Positions 16,917 to 25,213 of a DNA stretch of 64,000 bases are shown piece by piece. The stretch is from Mycobacterium sp. UM_WGJ (lineage in GTDB: Bacteria; Actinomycetota; Actinomycetes; Mycobacteriales; Mycobacteriaceae), in assembly GCF_000455125.1 (NCBI RefSeq), contig NZ_AUWR01000011.1:1-64000 (forward strand), given 5' to 3'. Position numbers and translations under genes: made by a program. The notes below the pieces were generated by a model, which did not search any database, was not told the origin of the DNA, and was given only the letters and a program-made list of their open reading frames with translations. Numbering within the stretch: the first letter of the stretch is position 1; the number at the start of each line of letters is the position of its first letter.

Positions 16917-18581
16917 ATGACCGCAACACTCGTCGCCAAGAACGTCGCCGGCGGCTTCGCGCACCGCACGCTGTTCGAGGGCGTGGACCTGACCGTCGCA
17001 CCGGGCGACGTCGTCGGCGTCGTGGGTGCCAACGGCGCCGGCAAGAGCACCCTGTTGCGGATCCTGGCCGGCGATCTGGAGCCGCTGCACGGCGCGGTCA
17101 CCATCGCCCCGGCCGATGCGTTCGTCGGGTGGCTGCCGCAGGAGCACGAGCGGGTGGCCGGGGAGACCGTCGGCGCCTACATCGCGCGCCGGACCGGCTG
17201 CGCCCAGGCGACGCAGGCCATGGACGCCGCGGCCGCGGCACTGGCCGATCCAGATCTGGCTTCCGCGCATGCCGATCCGGCCGAGGCCTACTCGACCGCG
17301 CTGGATCATTGGCTGGTCACCGGCGCGGCGGACCTCGACGACCGGGTGCCGGCGGTGCTGGCCGACCTCGGACTGGACTCCGAGGCGGTGCAGCCCGAGT
17401 CGACGCTGATGACCGGCTTGTCGGGTGGGCAGGCCGCCCGGGTGGGACTGGCCGCGCTGATGCTGTCGCGGTTCGACATCGTCCTGCTCGATGAGCCGAC
17501 CAACGATCTCGACCTGGACGGGCTGGCCCGGCTGGAGCAGTTCGTCCAAGACCTCCGTGGCGGGGTGGTGCTGGTCAGCCACGATCGGGAGTTCCTGGCC
17601 CGCAGCGTCACTCGTGTCCTGGAGCTGGATCTGGCGCAGAACACCACGACCGTCTTCGGCGGCGGATACGACAGCTATCTCGAGGAACGGGAGATCAACC
17701 GCCGGCACCGGCGTGAGCAGTACGACGAGTTCGCCGAGAAGAAGGCCGACCTGGTCGCTCGGGCCCGCGTACAGCGGGAATGGTCCAGTCAGGGCGTCCG
17801 CAACGCCATCCGCAAGGCCCCCGACAACGACAAGATCCGCCGCCGCGCCGCCACCGAGTCCAGCGAGAAGCAGGCGCAGAAGGTGCGCCAGATGGAGAGC
17901 CGGATCGCCCGCCTCGAGGAGGTCGTCGAACCCCGCAAGGAATGGACGCTGCAGTTCACCATCGGGACGGCGCCACGGTCGAGTTCGGTAGTCGCGACAC
18001 TCGACAATGCCGTAGTGCGGCACGGCGATTACGTCCTCGGACCGGTGTCGCTCCAGGTGGATGCCGGCGAGCGGATCGGCATCGTGGGCCCCAACGGGGC
18101 GGGAAAGTCGACGCTGCTGCGCCTGCTACTCGGCCGTCAGCAGCCCGACGCGGGCCGCGCAAGCCTGGGCGCCAACGTCGCCATCGGTGAAATCGACCAG
18201 GCCCGCGCCGATTTCACCGGCCCCGCCCGGCTGGTCGATCGCTTCGAGCAGCGGGTCCCGGACTGGTCGACCGCCGACGTGCGAACCCTGCTGGCGAAGT
18301 TCGGACTGACCGCCGATCATGTGGAGCGCGCGGTCGACGACCTTTCGCCCGGGGAGCGCACTCGCGCCGGCCTCGCATTGCTGCAGGCCTGCGGCACGAA
18401 CGTGCTGGTCCTCGACGAACCGACCAACCATCTCGATCTGCCCGCCATCGAACAGCTTGAACAGGCACTGGAAACCTACGACGGTGCGCTGTTGTTGGTG
18501 ACCCACGACCGCCGGATGTTGCAGAACGTCCGGTTGGACCGCACCTGGCGGGTCGAGGCCGGGAGCGTTACCGAGTTGTAG
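16917..18581 (+). CDS. ABC-F family ATPase
   Basis: A 554-residue soluble protein with two ABC domains and no membrane segments. The first has GANGAGKST, LSGGQ and LLDEPTNDLDL; the second has GPNGAGKST, a diverged LSPGE signature and VLDEPTNHLDL. A charged helical linker (residues ~240-330) joins them. ABC-F proteins bind the ribosomal E site and act in translation or in protection from ribosome-targeting antibiotics; which applies here cannot be told from sequence. It is followed by an 8-bp hairpin. Confidence 0.88.
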   Translation: MTATLVAKNVAGGFAHRTLFEGVDLTVAPGDVVGVVGANGAGKSTLLRILAGDLEPLHGAVTIAPADAFVGWLPQEHERVAGETVGAYIARRTGCAQATQAMDAAAAALADPDLASAHADPAEAYSTALDHWLVTGAADLDDRVPAVLADLGLDSEAVQPESTLMTGLSGGQAARVGLAALMLSRFDIVLLDEPTNDLDLDGLARLEQFVQDLRGGVVLVSHDREFLARSVTRVLELDLAQNTTTVFGGGYDSYLEEREINRRHRREQYDEFAEKKADLVARARVQREWSSQGVRNAIRKAPDNDKIRRRAATESSEKQAQKVRQMESRIARLEEVVEPRKEWTLQFTIGTAPRSSSVVATLDNAVVRHGDYVLGPVSLQVDAGERIGIVGPNGAGKSTLLRLLLGRQQPDAGRASLGANVAIGEIDQARADFTGPARLVDRFEQRVPDWSTADVRTLLAKFGLTADHVERAVDDLSPGERTRAGLALLQACGTNVLVLDEPTNHLDLPAIEQLEQALETYDGALLLVTHDRRMLQNVRLDRTWRVEAGSVTEL

Positions 18582-18594
18582 GCCGAAGGGCTCT

Positions 18595-18611
18595 AGGTGG
18601 CTCAGCCACCT
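18595..18611 (+). terminator. hairpin after the ABC-F gene
   Basis: AGGTGGCT-C-AGCCACCT forms a compact stem 13 bases after the ABC-F stop codon. No U-tract follows, which is common for mycobacterial terminators. Confidence 0.55.
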
Positions 18612-18765
18612 GACCGGCGCATACGTAGACGGGCGGCGTGCGGTGCCATGGCCCCATCGCTCGGGGCGCCGAACTCCGCTAAATCTCGCAACGCGGCGGG
18701 TTACTGCCGGTGGATTTGAGGACTTCGGTGTGTGCTTCGGCGAGCAATTCCTCATTCTGGATGTC

Positions 18766-18814
18766 GGGTCTGCTGCATGAATAGGTGACTGTCACCTATC
18801 CGTGCAGCAGACCC
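18766..18814. repeat. 49-bp near-perfect inverted repeat (24-bp arms)
   Basis: The arms 18766-18789 and 18791-18814 are complementary with two mismatches and only one base between them, starting GGGTCTGCTGCA and ending TGCAGCAGACCC. It lies between convergent genes (ABC-F and SEC-C), so a bidirectional terminator is the simple reading. The length and symmetry also fit a small mobile or recombination remnant. Confidence 0.7.
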
Positions 18815-18840
18815 CTTCCAAGAACTGGTTGCTCAGTGGG

Positions 18841-18865
18841 CTCCGAGCGAGGACGTTATGCGACA
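18841..18865. repeat. diverged copy of the 53.2-kb palindrome left arm
   Basis: CTCCGAGCGA followed by GGACGTTATG resembles the left arm at 53210-53236, where four extra bases separate the same two blocks. It overlaps the last codons of the SEC-C gene ending at 18856. Confidence 0.45.
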
Positions 18866-20802
18866 CCACGTCGCCGAACGGAAGTTCCCCCGTCACCGCT
18901 GAGCTGCGCCACCAGTTCCACCGGATCGGCGCCGTCCGCCAGCAGGGCGGCCAGCGGATCACGCTGCTGCGGCGAGATCGGTTCCAGCGCGAAGAACTGC
19001 AGCCCGGCCCCGTCGGTCGTCACCCGGGCGCAGACCAACTGCCCGGGCTGCAACTGCAGGCTGGTCATGCGTAGGCCTACCTCGTGCCGGCCGCCGGTGT
19101 GCACGTCGCGGATGGTGACACTCTGGTCGCCATGCACGTCCCCGATTTCGAACACCGCCCGTGGTGCCAGCAGCCACTGCTGAGCCAATGCCCATTCGTC
19201 GTCGGGAAGCAGCGGGCCGCGCACGGTCAGGAAATCCTCGAAGCCGCCGCCCTCGAACAACACCGCATCGATCACCAGCGGATCGGCCAGCGCCGCGTTG
19301 AACGCGTCATCGTCGTCCAGGATGGCGAACCGACACCGTTCCCAGGCGACCGCATGGCGCAGATCGGTCCAATCGCTGAACAGCACGTGCTGAATCGCCT
19401 TGTGATACAGCCAGCCCACCCGGTCGCGCAACGGCAGCCCGCGGAGATGGCACTTCTTATATTTCCTTCCGGATCCACACCAGCACAGTGCATTTCGGCC
19501 TAGATCGGTCCGCGGCGCGACGCGGTGCAACTGCAGCAGGTATGTCAGCGGATGGTCCGCTGGTGCTCCGGCACGGCGCAGCAGGGCCAGGCCCGTCTCC
19601 GCATCGCCGCGGTCGGAGGCGATGCCGGCCAGATCGAGCAGGGGCAACGGCCACTGGCCGTCCATCGCCTCAGCCGCCAGCAACTCACGCTCGAACCCGG
19701 CGACATCGCCTGCGCGTTCCAGTGCCACCGCACGAAGCCAATGGCAGGCCACCCGTGCCGACGGCGGAACCCGTGAGGCCAAAGCGTCCGCCAGCAACCG
19801 CAAACCGCCCGCACTGAACCGGCCATACCGCACGGTTTCCGCCGCCAGCAGCTCGGCAATCACCGGATCGCTCAGCGCATGGCCCACGTCATCCATGATG
19901 TCGCCGAACTCGATCACTGCAGACTCGACGGTAGTTGCTTCGGGCCATGAGTCGTGCAGCTGGCGCACCACCATCAGCCGATACAGCCGCAGCAGCGTGT
20001 TCAGCGTCAGCGCGTCATCCTCGCCGAGCCGGTGGCGCCGCGCGAGCCGCTCGCAATCCCGATCGAAAACCCAACGGCTGAAATCGAATTCCGGTGGTGC
20101 CAGCCACACGCCATGCTGGGTCACGCCGTGTTCGGCGACAAGCTCCGACAGCGGGGCGCCCGGCCCGGTGAACAGCGTCGGATCTGCCAGGCACGCCTTC
20201 CAGGCCAGTGCGTCGACGCGCTCCGGCTGCCTATCGAGTTGCGTGGCCAACTGTGTGCCCGCCGCGGAGTCGGTTGTGGTGGCGACCCGTTCGACCACCA
20301 GGCCTGCCTCGCCCAGACGCAGGGCGACCAGATCACCTTTATCGACGCCGAGTGTCTCGAAAGTGCCTGTGGCCAGCGCGAGCACACCGCCTCTGTCGAC
20401 CGCCCACGTCGGAATCTCCAACTGGCCCAGCAGATGATCATCGCCGGGCATCACGTAGTGGACCGCGGACCCGTCGACCAGTCGTTGATACGGGGCACTG
20501 TCGCAGAGTGCGGCGATCGGGGCCAGATCCGGGGTGATGTGGAGTAGGTCGAAGCTCACCTCCGGCTCGGTGACCCGGCGCGTGAACACCCGGCCGCCCA
20601 GCACGCCGGGCAGCCATGCCCAGCGCCCGTCGGTCAATTGACCTACCGGAATGTCGATTTCGAGGTGCAGTCGCCGCAGGACGCGGGCGGGGTCGGCCAC
20701 GCCGGCGTCCCGCAGATAATCGGCGATGTCGTCTTCACCCAGCGGGCCGTGCTTAGTGAGAATCTTCGACAGTGCCCCAAGGGGATCCAACGGTTCGTTC
20801 AT
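18856..20802 (-). CDS. SEC-C motif protein, shorter paralogue
   Basis: A 648-residue protein with a SEC-C zinc motif, CWCGSGRKYKKCH, at about residue 440. The N-terminal ~90 residues resemble a winged-helix region (HGPLGEDDIADYLRDAGV), followed by a large unrecognised domain and a helical region before the SEC-C. SEC-C motifs bind zinc and often mediate protein contacts, as in SecA. It is clearly homologous over its full length to the 852-residue protein at 21245-23803, which carries an extra C-terminal part. The start ATG 20802 lies seven bases after a TAGCCT hexamer, so leaderless transcription is likely. It is the second gene of the first coiled-coil/SEC-C cassette. The function is unknown. 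Confidence 0.82.
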   Translation of the reverse strand: MNEPLDPLGALSKILTKHGPLGEDDIADYLRDAGVADPARVLRRLHLEIDIPVGQLTDGRWAWLPGVLGGRVFTRRVTEPEVSFDLLHITPDLAPIAALCDSAPYQRLVDGSAVHYVMPGDDHLLGQLEIPTWAVDRGGVLALATGTFETLGVDKGDLVALRLGEAGLVVERVATTTDSAAGTQLATQLDRQPERVDALAWKACLADPTLFTGPGAPLSELVAEHGVTQHGVWLAPPEFDFSRWVFDRDCERLARRHRLGEDDALTLNTLLRLYRLMVVRQLHDSWPEATTVESAVIEFGDIMDDVGHALSDPVIAELLAAETVRYGRFSAGGLRLLADALASRVPPSARVACHWLRAVALERAGDVAGFERELLAAEAMDGQWPLPLLDLAGIASDRGDAETGLALLRRAGAPADHPLTYLLQLHRVAPRTDLGRNALCWCGSGRKYKKCHLRGLPLRDRVGWLYHKAIQHVLFSDWTDLRHAVAWERCRFAILDDDDAFNAALADPLVIDAVLFEGGGFEDFLTVRGPLLPDDEWALAQQWLLAPRAVFEIGDVHGDQSVTIRDVHTGGRHEVGLRMTSLQLQPGQLVCARVTTDGAGLQFFALEPISPQQRDPLAALLADGADPVELVAQLSGDGGTSVRRRGVA

Positions 20803-20809
20803 GGCGGTG

Positions 20810-20815
20810 AGGCTA
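20810..20815 (-). promoter_or_regulatory. -10 hexamer TAGCCT, SEC-C gene 1
   Basis: TAGCCT on the minus strand, seven bases before the ATG at 20802, fits a leaderless mycobacterial promoter. Confidence 0.45.
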
Positions 20816-20883
20816 GGGACGCGGCCGTTGAGCCGCACTTCACCTGATCGGCCGGTGGGGAGAACTGCCGCGACATGACGTCC

Positions 20884-20903
20884 GTTGTCGCTCAGAGGCG
20901 GTC
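20884..20903. repeat. 20-base dispersed motif, copy at 20.9 kb
   Basis: GTTGTCGCTCAGAGGCGGTC matches the motif at 53303-53322 with one mismatch. It lies in the 127-base gap between the coiled-coil gene and the SEC-C gene. Confidence 0.6.
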
Positions 20904-20929
20904 AACGATCACATATGTCCGACGACTGG

Positions 20930-21208
20930 TTACTCGACTGGCGCTGGTTGGGCGGTGCCGCCCTGTCCGTCGATCACCTGCTGAATCAGCCCGGCAATGC
21001 GCTCTTGACCGGCCGCGGTGAGGGCGAACTTGGATCGCATCTCCTGGCGCATGTCGGTGATGTCGCGCCGCATGTCGACCATGTCCGTCCGCAACGTATT
21101 GACGCTTGCGACGGTCGCCCGACGGAAACCCCGAATCTCACTGACGTCGCGGTCGACCGCCCTGGCCAGCTCGCGAACAGCAGCCACACCGAGGTTGTCG
21201 GGCTGCAT
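20930..21208 (-). CDS. small coiled-coil protein, cassette copy 1
   Basis: A 92-residue, highly charged helical protein. The middle (DMVDMRRDITDMRQEMRSKF) shows heptad spacing of Met, Val and Ile, a likely coiled coil, followed by LTAAGQERIAGLIQQVID. It is homologous to the C-terminal two thirds of the protein at 23821-24147. The start ATG 21208 lies seven bases after TACGCT, inside a 14-base block also found before the second copy. It precedes an SEC-C gene, as does the other copy, which suggests the coiled-coil and SEC-C proteins work as a pair. Confidence 0.72.
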   Translation of the reverse strand: MQPDNLGVAAVRELARAVDRDVSEIRGFRRATVASVNTLRTDMVDMRRDITDMRQEMRSKFALTAAGQERIAGLIQQVIDGQGGTAQPAPVE

Positions 21209-21211
21209 GGG

Positions 21212-21225
21212 TGGCAGCGTACGCC
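21212..21225 (-). promoter_or_regulatory. duplicated leaderless promoter block, copy 1
   Basis: GGCGTACGCTGCCA on the minus strand, with TACGCT (21216-21221) as -10 hexamer seven bases before ATG 21208. The identical 14 bases stand before the paralogous gene at 24147. Confidence 0.6.
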
Positions 21226-21244
21226 GCAGCCATGGGTAGGCAAG

Positions 21245-23803
21245 TCACGCCAATCCCAGCGCCGCCCGCAGTCGATCGGCGTCCATGCCGCGCCCCGCGG
21301 CGGCCCCGGACGGGAACGTGTCCAGCAGCTTGATCAGATCCCCGCGGCGGGTCGGGTCGTCGGCGGCATGCCGCGGCGTGGCCCCGTCCAGGGCCGGGAT
21401 CGACTCGTCGAGCCACCGTTCTTCGTGCTCGCGGATCATCTTCTCCATCAACGCGAGCAGCTCCGGGTCGTCCGGCTCGGGAAGGGCCGCCGTGGCGCCC
21501 ATTGCCGCGGCCTGCCGTAGGTCACTCATCGGGGTGCGGGTCTCCTCGAGAACTTCCAGTGCCGGATCGATCCCGTGCAGCACCCCCAGCACGCGGTCCA
21601 TCCGGGCTTCGCTGTTGGTCTCCACGGTCGCCGTGTCGCCGTCGAGCCCCAGGCCGGCCCGAACCCGCTGTTGGCCATCGGTGGTGACGAATTCGATCCA
21701 GCGCGGCGGGTCGTCTTCGGTGCGCTCGTAGCACTCGTCGAGCTCGGCGGCCACCGCAATAGGGGTACTGACGCGCACCCGAGCTTCGCAGAGCACCATC
21801 GGGTCGCCCTCGGTGTTGACCAGCGTCGGCGGGGCGAACCGGCGAGTCAGGAACGCCACTAGCTCCACCGGATCGGGCTCGGAGTCCAGCAACTCGATCA
21901 GCGGCCCCCGTTGGTGCAGGGCGACCGGTTCGATCCCGCCGAAGAACTCCACCACGTCGTCGTCGGTCGGTACCACCCGCGCGCAGATCAGCTGTCCGGG
22001 CTGCAGCATCCGGCTGGCGGTGCGTTCGATGACCTCATGCACGTCGCCGGTGCGCACATCACGCACCGTGATGCTGTGGCCGGGCTGCACCTGCTCGACG
22101 TCGAACACCGACCGCCGCACCAACAACCACTGCTGGGCCAGCAGCCGCTCGTCGTCGGGCAACAGCTCCCCGCGTAACTCCAGGAAGTCCTCGAACGCCG
22201 TGCCCTCGAACAGCACTGCATCGACCGCCAGCGGATCGGCCAGCGCAGCGGCCAACAGATCGTCACGCTCCTGTTCGTCGTAACGGGACCGTTCGTAGCC
22301 CACCGCCGCCAGCAGGCCGCGCCACTCGCCCAGCACCACGTGCTGTTGAGCCTTGGCGTAGAGCCAGCCCACCCGCTCGGTCAGCGCGAGCTGCTCGTTG
22401 CCCAGGTGGCACTTCTTGTACTTGCGGCCGGACCCGCACCAGCACGGCTCGTTGCGCCCGACGTCGTTGCGTGGCTGGGCCCGGTGCTGTTCGAGCAGGT
22501 GCACCAGCGGGTGATCGGAGTCCGCACCGGCCCGACGCAGCAGGTCCAGGCCGGTTTCGGCGTCCCCGCGGTCGGAGGCGATCCGGGCCAGGTCGAACAG
22601 CGGTAGCGGCCAGTCCGGGTCCATCGCCTCGGCGGCCAGCAGCTCGTGTTCGGCCCCGGCGATGTCGCCGAGCCGTTCGCATGCCACCGCGCGCAGCCAG
22701 CGGGTCGCCACCCGTGCCGCCCTCGGCACCTTCGGCTCCAGGGTCTCGGCGAACAAGCCCAGCGCGGCGGCCCCCTGCCTGCCGCTTCGGGTGGTCTCCT
22801 CCATCAGGATCTCGGCCAGCAGGGGATGGGCCAGGACGGCACCGAGTTCGCCGAGGATCTCCGCGTACGTGCCGCCTGGCTGGTCGACCGATTCGCCATC
22901 GGTAACTGCGCCGTCGTCGGGTGCGGTGTTGTCATCTGCGGCGTCCAGCGCTCGCGCCATTAGGCCGTGCACCTCGATCAGCGTGGTCAACGCGAACGCG
23001 TCGTCGTCTTCCAAACCGTAGCGTGCGGCCAGCCGCATACACCTGCCTTCGAAATGCCAACGGGCAAAATCGAATCCCTCTGGTGCGAGCTGCTCCCCAT
23101 CGCGTGACAGGCCCTGCCGGTCGGCGATCTCGCCCAGCGGGGCCACCGGCATGGTGAACAACGTCGGATCCGCAGCGCACACCGCCCACACCGCGGAGTT
23201 GAGGTAGGTCGGTTCGTCGGCGTCCAGGACAGCGGCCAGTCGGGAACCCGCGGTCGTGTCCGTCGTCGCCGAGACGGGTTCCAGCGCAAGCCCGTCATCG
23301 CTCAACCGCAGCCCGACCAGGTCGCCGGCGGTGACCCCCAACCCCGTCAGCGTGCCTGGCGGCAGCAGCAGCGCGCCGGAATCGTCGATCACGTCTTCCG
23401 GGATGCCACGCTGCTCCAGCAGTACCCAGTCGAAATCCGGCAGCACGCTCTGCACCGGCGCGCCGTCGCTGAGCTGCTGGTACTGGCTGTGCTGGCATAA
23501 CTCGGTCACCGGATCCAGATCCGGGGTGACGTGCAGCAGATCGTGGGTGATCTCCGCGGCGGTCAGTCGGTGGGTGAAGACCCGACCGGCCAGCAGCGTC
23601 GGCAGCCACACCCAGCGGCCATCGGGCAATTCAGCAACCGGGCAACCGCATTCGTCGAGCAGGTCATCGATAACGGAGTCTGGATCGGTGACCCCAGCCA
23701 CGCGTAGGTGCTCTGCGATGTCCCCATCGGCGAGCGGGCCGTGCTCGGTCAGGATCGTCACGAGGGCCGCGATCATCTCGGGGGCATCTTCCACAGTCGA
23801 CAC
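21245..23803 (-). CDS. SEC-C motif protein, longer paralogue
   Basis: An 852-residue paralogue of the protein at 18856-20802. Both start with a winged-helix-like segment (here HGPLADGDIAEHLRVAGV) and a WVWLP/FTHRL block, and both contain CWCGSGRKYKKCH (here near residue 450). This copy has about 200 extra C-terminal residues, including a region around residues 670-780 that looks like a small mixed domain, and a C-terminal segment with HAADDPTRRGDLIKLLDTF that resembles an ankyrin-like repeat. The start is GTG 23803; GTG at the fourth codon and ATG at the tenth are alternatives. It follows its coiled-coil partner after 17 bases. Confidence 0.82.
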   Translation of the reverse strand: MSTVEDAPEMIAALVTILTEHGPLADGDIAEHLRVAGVTDPDSVIDDLLDECGCPVAELPDGRWVWLPTLLAGRVFTHRLTAAEITHDLLHVTPDLDPVTELCQHSQYQQLSDGAPVQSVLPDFDWVLLEQRGIPEDVIDDSGALLLPPGTLTGLGVTAGDLVGLRLSDDGLALEPVSATTDTTAGSRLAAVLDADEPTYLNSAVWAVCAADPTLFTMPVAPLGEIADRQGLSRDGEQLAPEGFDFARWHFEGRCMRLAARYGLEDDDAFALTTLIEVHGLMARALDAADDNTAPDDGAVTDGESVDQPGGTYAEILGELGAVLAHPLLAEILMEETTRSGRQGAAALGLFAETLEPKVPRAARVATRWLRAVACERLGDIAGAEHELLAAEAMDPDWPLPLFDLARIASDRGDAETGLDLLRRAGADSDHPLVHLLEQHRAQPRNDVGRNEPCWCGSGRKYKKCHLGNEQLALTERVGWLYAKAQQHVVLGEWRGLLAAVGYERSRYDEQERDDLLAAALADPLAVDAVLFEGTAFEDFLELRGELLPDDERLLAQQWLLVRRSVFDVEQVQPGHSITVRDVRTGDVHEVIERTASRMLQPGQLICARVVPTDDDVVEFFGGIEPVALHQRGPLIELLDSEPDPVELVAFLTRRFAPPTLVNTEGDPMVLCEARVRVSTPIAVAAELDECYERTEDDPPRWIEFVTTDGQQRVRAGLGLDGDTATVETNSEARMDRVLGVLHGIDPALEVLEETRTPMSDLRQAAAMGATAALPEPDDPELLALMEKMIREHEERWLDESIPALDGATPRHAADDPTRRGDLIKLLDTFPSGAAAGRGMDADRLRAALGLA

Positions 23804-23820
23804 TCTAGAGTCGGCGGGCT

Positions 23821-24147
23821 TCAGGCCGGGGCGGCGCCGCCCTGTGTGTCGATGACGGTTTGAATCAGCTCCACGATGTGCTGCTGGCCGGCCGCGGTCA
23901 CGTCGAACTTGCCGCGCATCTCTGCAAAGCCGTCGACCATGTCCCGGCGCATTGCATTGAAGCTGGCGGTAGTGGCTTTGCGGAAATCGCGGAGTTCTTC
24001 TCCGAGTTCGCCGACATCGCGGTCAGCCCCGCCGGCAAGCACCCGGGCCGCGGCGGCGTCCCGTTCGCTGGCAGCGACCCGGCGGCGCAAGTCCTGCACC
24101 TGGCCCTCCAGCGCCCTGACTCGTGGCTCAAGGTCCTCCGGCGGCAT
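23821..24147 (-). CDS. small coiled-coil protein, cassette copy 2
   Basis: A 108-residue charged helical protein. It has an N-terminal coiled coil (LEPRVRALEGQVQDLRRRVA) absent from copy 1, then a region homologous to copy 1 (RDFRKATTASFNAMRRDMVD ... LTAAGQ-like VTAAGQQHIVELIQTVID). The start ATG 24147 lies six bases after TACGCT, within the same 14-base block as copy 1; a longer in-frame reading to 24339 would run through the opposite vapB-like gene. It is the first gene of the duplicated cassette. Confidence 0.75.
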   Translation of the reverse strand: MPPEDLEPRVRALEGQVQDLRRRVAASERDAAAARVLAGGADRDVGELGEELRDFRKATTASFNAMRRDMVDGFAEMRGKFDVTAAGQQHIVELIQTVIDTQGGAAPA

Positions 24148-24149
24148 GC

Positions 24150-24163
24150 TGGCAGCGTACGCC
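24150..24163 (-). promoter_or_regulatory. duplicated leaderless promoter block, copy 2
   Basis: GGCGTACGCTGCCA on the minus strand, with TACGCT (24154-24159) six bases before ATG 24147. It is identical to the block at 21212-21225. Confidence 0.6.
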
Positions 24164-24250
24164 GGGGCGGCGGCTTGGGCGGTCGGTTCATCCACAGCCC
24201 CCCGCTGTCGGTACCGGCTGCAAGAACTCAACCGTAGGCAGGAGCTGCAG

Positions 24251-24373
24251 ATGGATGATCTCGCTGGTCGGTTGCTCGCCATCGGCCACCGGGCCGCGGC
24301 CCGGATGAGCCCGGAGACCAAGCGTCTGGACCACGGCACGCTGCTCTACGACGAGCGCGGACTGCCGGCATGA
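24251..24373 (+). CDS. short VapB-type antitoxin
   Basis: A 40-residue protein ending LLYDERGLPA, a tail I associate with short mycobacterial VapB antitoxins. The ATG at 24251 has an AGGAG-type site before it. It overlaps the toxin start by four bases (ATGA at 24370-24373), the usual VapBC arrangement. Because the toxin gene is broken, this antitoxin has no intact local target. Confidence 0.65.
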   Translation: MDDLAGRLLAIGHRAAARMSPETKRLDHGTLLYDERGLPA

Positions 24374-24767
24374 TCGCCGACACCTCCGCGATCATCGCGA
24401 TCCTCAGGGATGAAGACGACGCGGCCCGCTACGCCCGGCCGTCGCCGGGGCCAAGGCTCGTCGACTCTCGGCGGCCGCCTAGCTCGAATGTGGGATCGTC
24501 CTGGACTCCCAGCGTGACCCGATCATCAGCAGGGCGCTGGATGAATTTCTCGACGAAGCCGGCTTTGTCATCGAGCCGGTCACCGAGCGGCAGGCCCGGC
24601 TGGCCCGTCAGGCCTACGCGGATTTCGGCAAGGACAGCGGTCATCCTGCAGGGTTGAACTTCGGGGACTGCCTCTCCTACGCACTGGCCGCCGACGTTCG
24701 CGAACCGCTGTTGTGGAAGGGCGACGATTTCGGGCACACCGGAATCAGTACCGCCTTCGACGCGTAA
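24370..24767 (+). pseudogene. vapC PIN-domain toxin, inactivated
   Basis: The frame opens correctly with MIADTSAIIAILRDEDDA, the first PIN aspartate region. After about codon 23 one base appears to be missing (near 24437-24442), because the rest of the toxin is read in another frame: AVAGAKARRLSAA, then [40 protein letters not shown] and [12 protein letters not shown], ending at TAA 24765-24767. Within that frame a TAG stands at 24480-24482 where the family has a tyrosine before LECG. Two independent lesions make this a pseudogene unless there is a sequencing error at the first one. Confidence 0.85.
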
Positions 24768-24906
24768 ACCATTTGACCAGCACAGATTTTCTAAGAGTCG
24801 CCGACGGCCCGGTAGCCTGCGACGTCCTGATCGCGCATATCGGCGAGCTCAGCTGACCCCGTCGCCTTTCCGGTGAATGGGATAGGACTGGCATTTCCCT
24901 TAGGGA

Positions 24907-24926
24907 TATGATGTGGTGTAGACCAC
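24907..24926 (+). promoter_or_regulatory. promoter with overlapping inverted repeat
   Basis: TATGAT (24907-24912) is a good -10 hexamer. It is followed at once by GTGGT-GTAG-ACCAC (24913-24926), a 5-bp inverted repeat near the expected transcription start. It would drive the small membrane protein gene at 24969. The rest of the 200-base gap (24768-24906) shows nothing clear. Confidence 0.45.
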
Positions 24927-24968
24927 GTTGGAATCGTCGATGTGACGCACACCACAGGAGATGGGGCA

Positions 24969-25103
24969 ATGACCACTTTTCTGAGCGGTCTCGGCATCAC
25001 CGCTGCCACCGCGACCGTCGGCGCCAGCATGATGGGGCAGACGACGGTGGCGTTGTGCGTCGCTCTGGTATCGGCGGCGTTCTTCGCCGGCCGAATCTGC
25101 TGA
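24969..25103 (+). CDS. 44-residue small membrane protein
   Basis: A short hydrophobic protein, MTTFLSGLGITAATATVGAS at the start and a second apolar stretch (VALCVALVSAAFFAG) near the end, long enough for one or two membrane passes. AGGAG lies eight bases before ATG, and a -10 hexamer with an inverted repeat is found ~55 bases upstream. No homologue is recognised. Confidence 0.6.
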   Translation: MTTFLSGLGITAATATVGASMMGQTTVALCVALVSAAFFAGRIC

Positions 25104-25201
25104 TTCGCGAGAGGGGCGCGTTTTCCCGCGCATGACCTCCCGGCAGCCATAGGTCGCCGGCATATTTCCCGTGCCCCACCGCAGCACGAGGCACCGACAA
25201 C

Positions 25202-25207
25202 TATCGT
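25202..25207 (+). promoter_or_regulatory. -10 hexamer TATCGT, SnoaL-like gene
   Basis: TATCGT six bases before ATG 25214 fits a leaderless promoter. Confidence 0.4.
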
Positions 25208-25213
25208 CGAGCG

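Noticed and set aside
16734-18023. 429-codon minus-strand frame
   Set aside because: It is antisense to the ABC-F gene, which has intact Walker and signature motifs.
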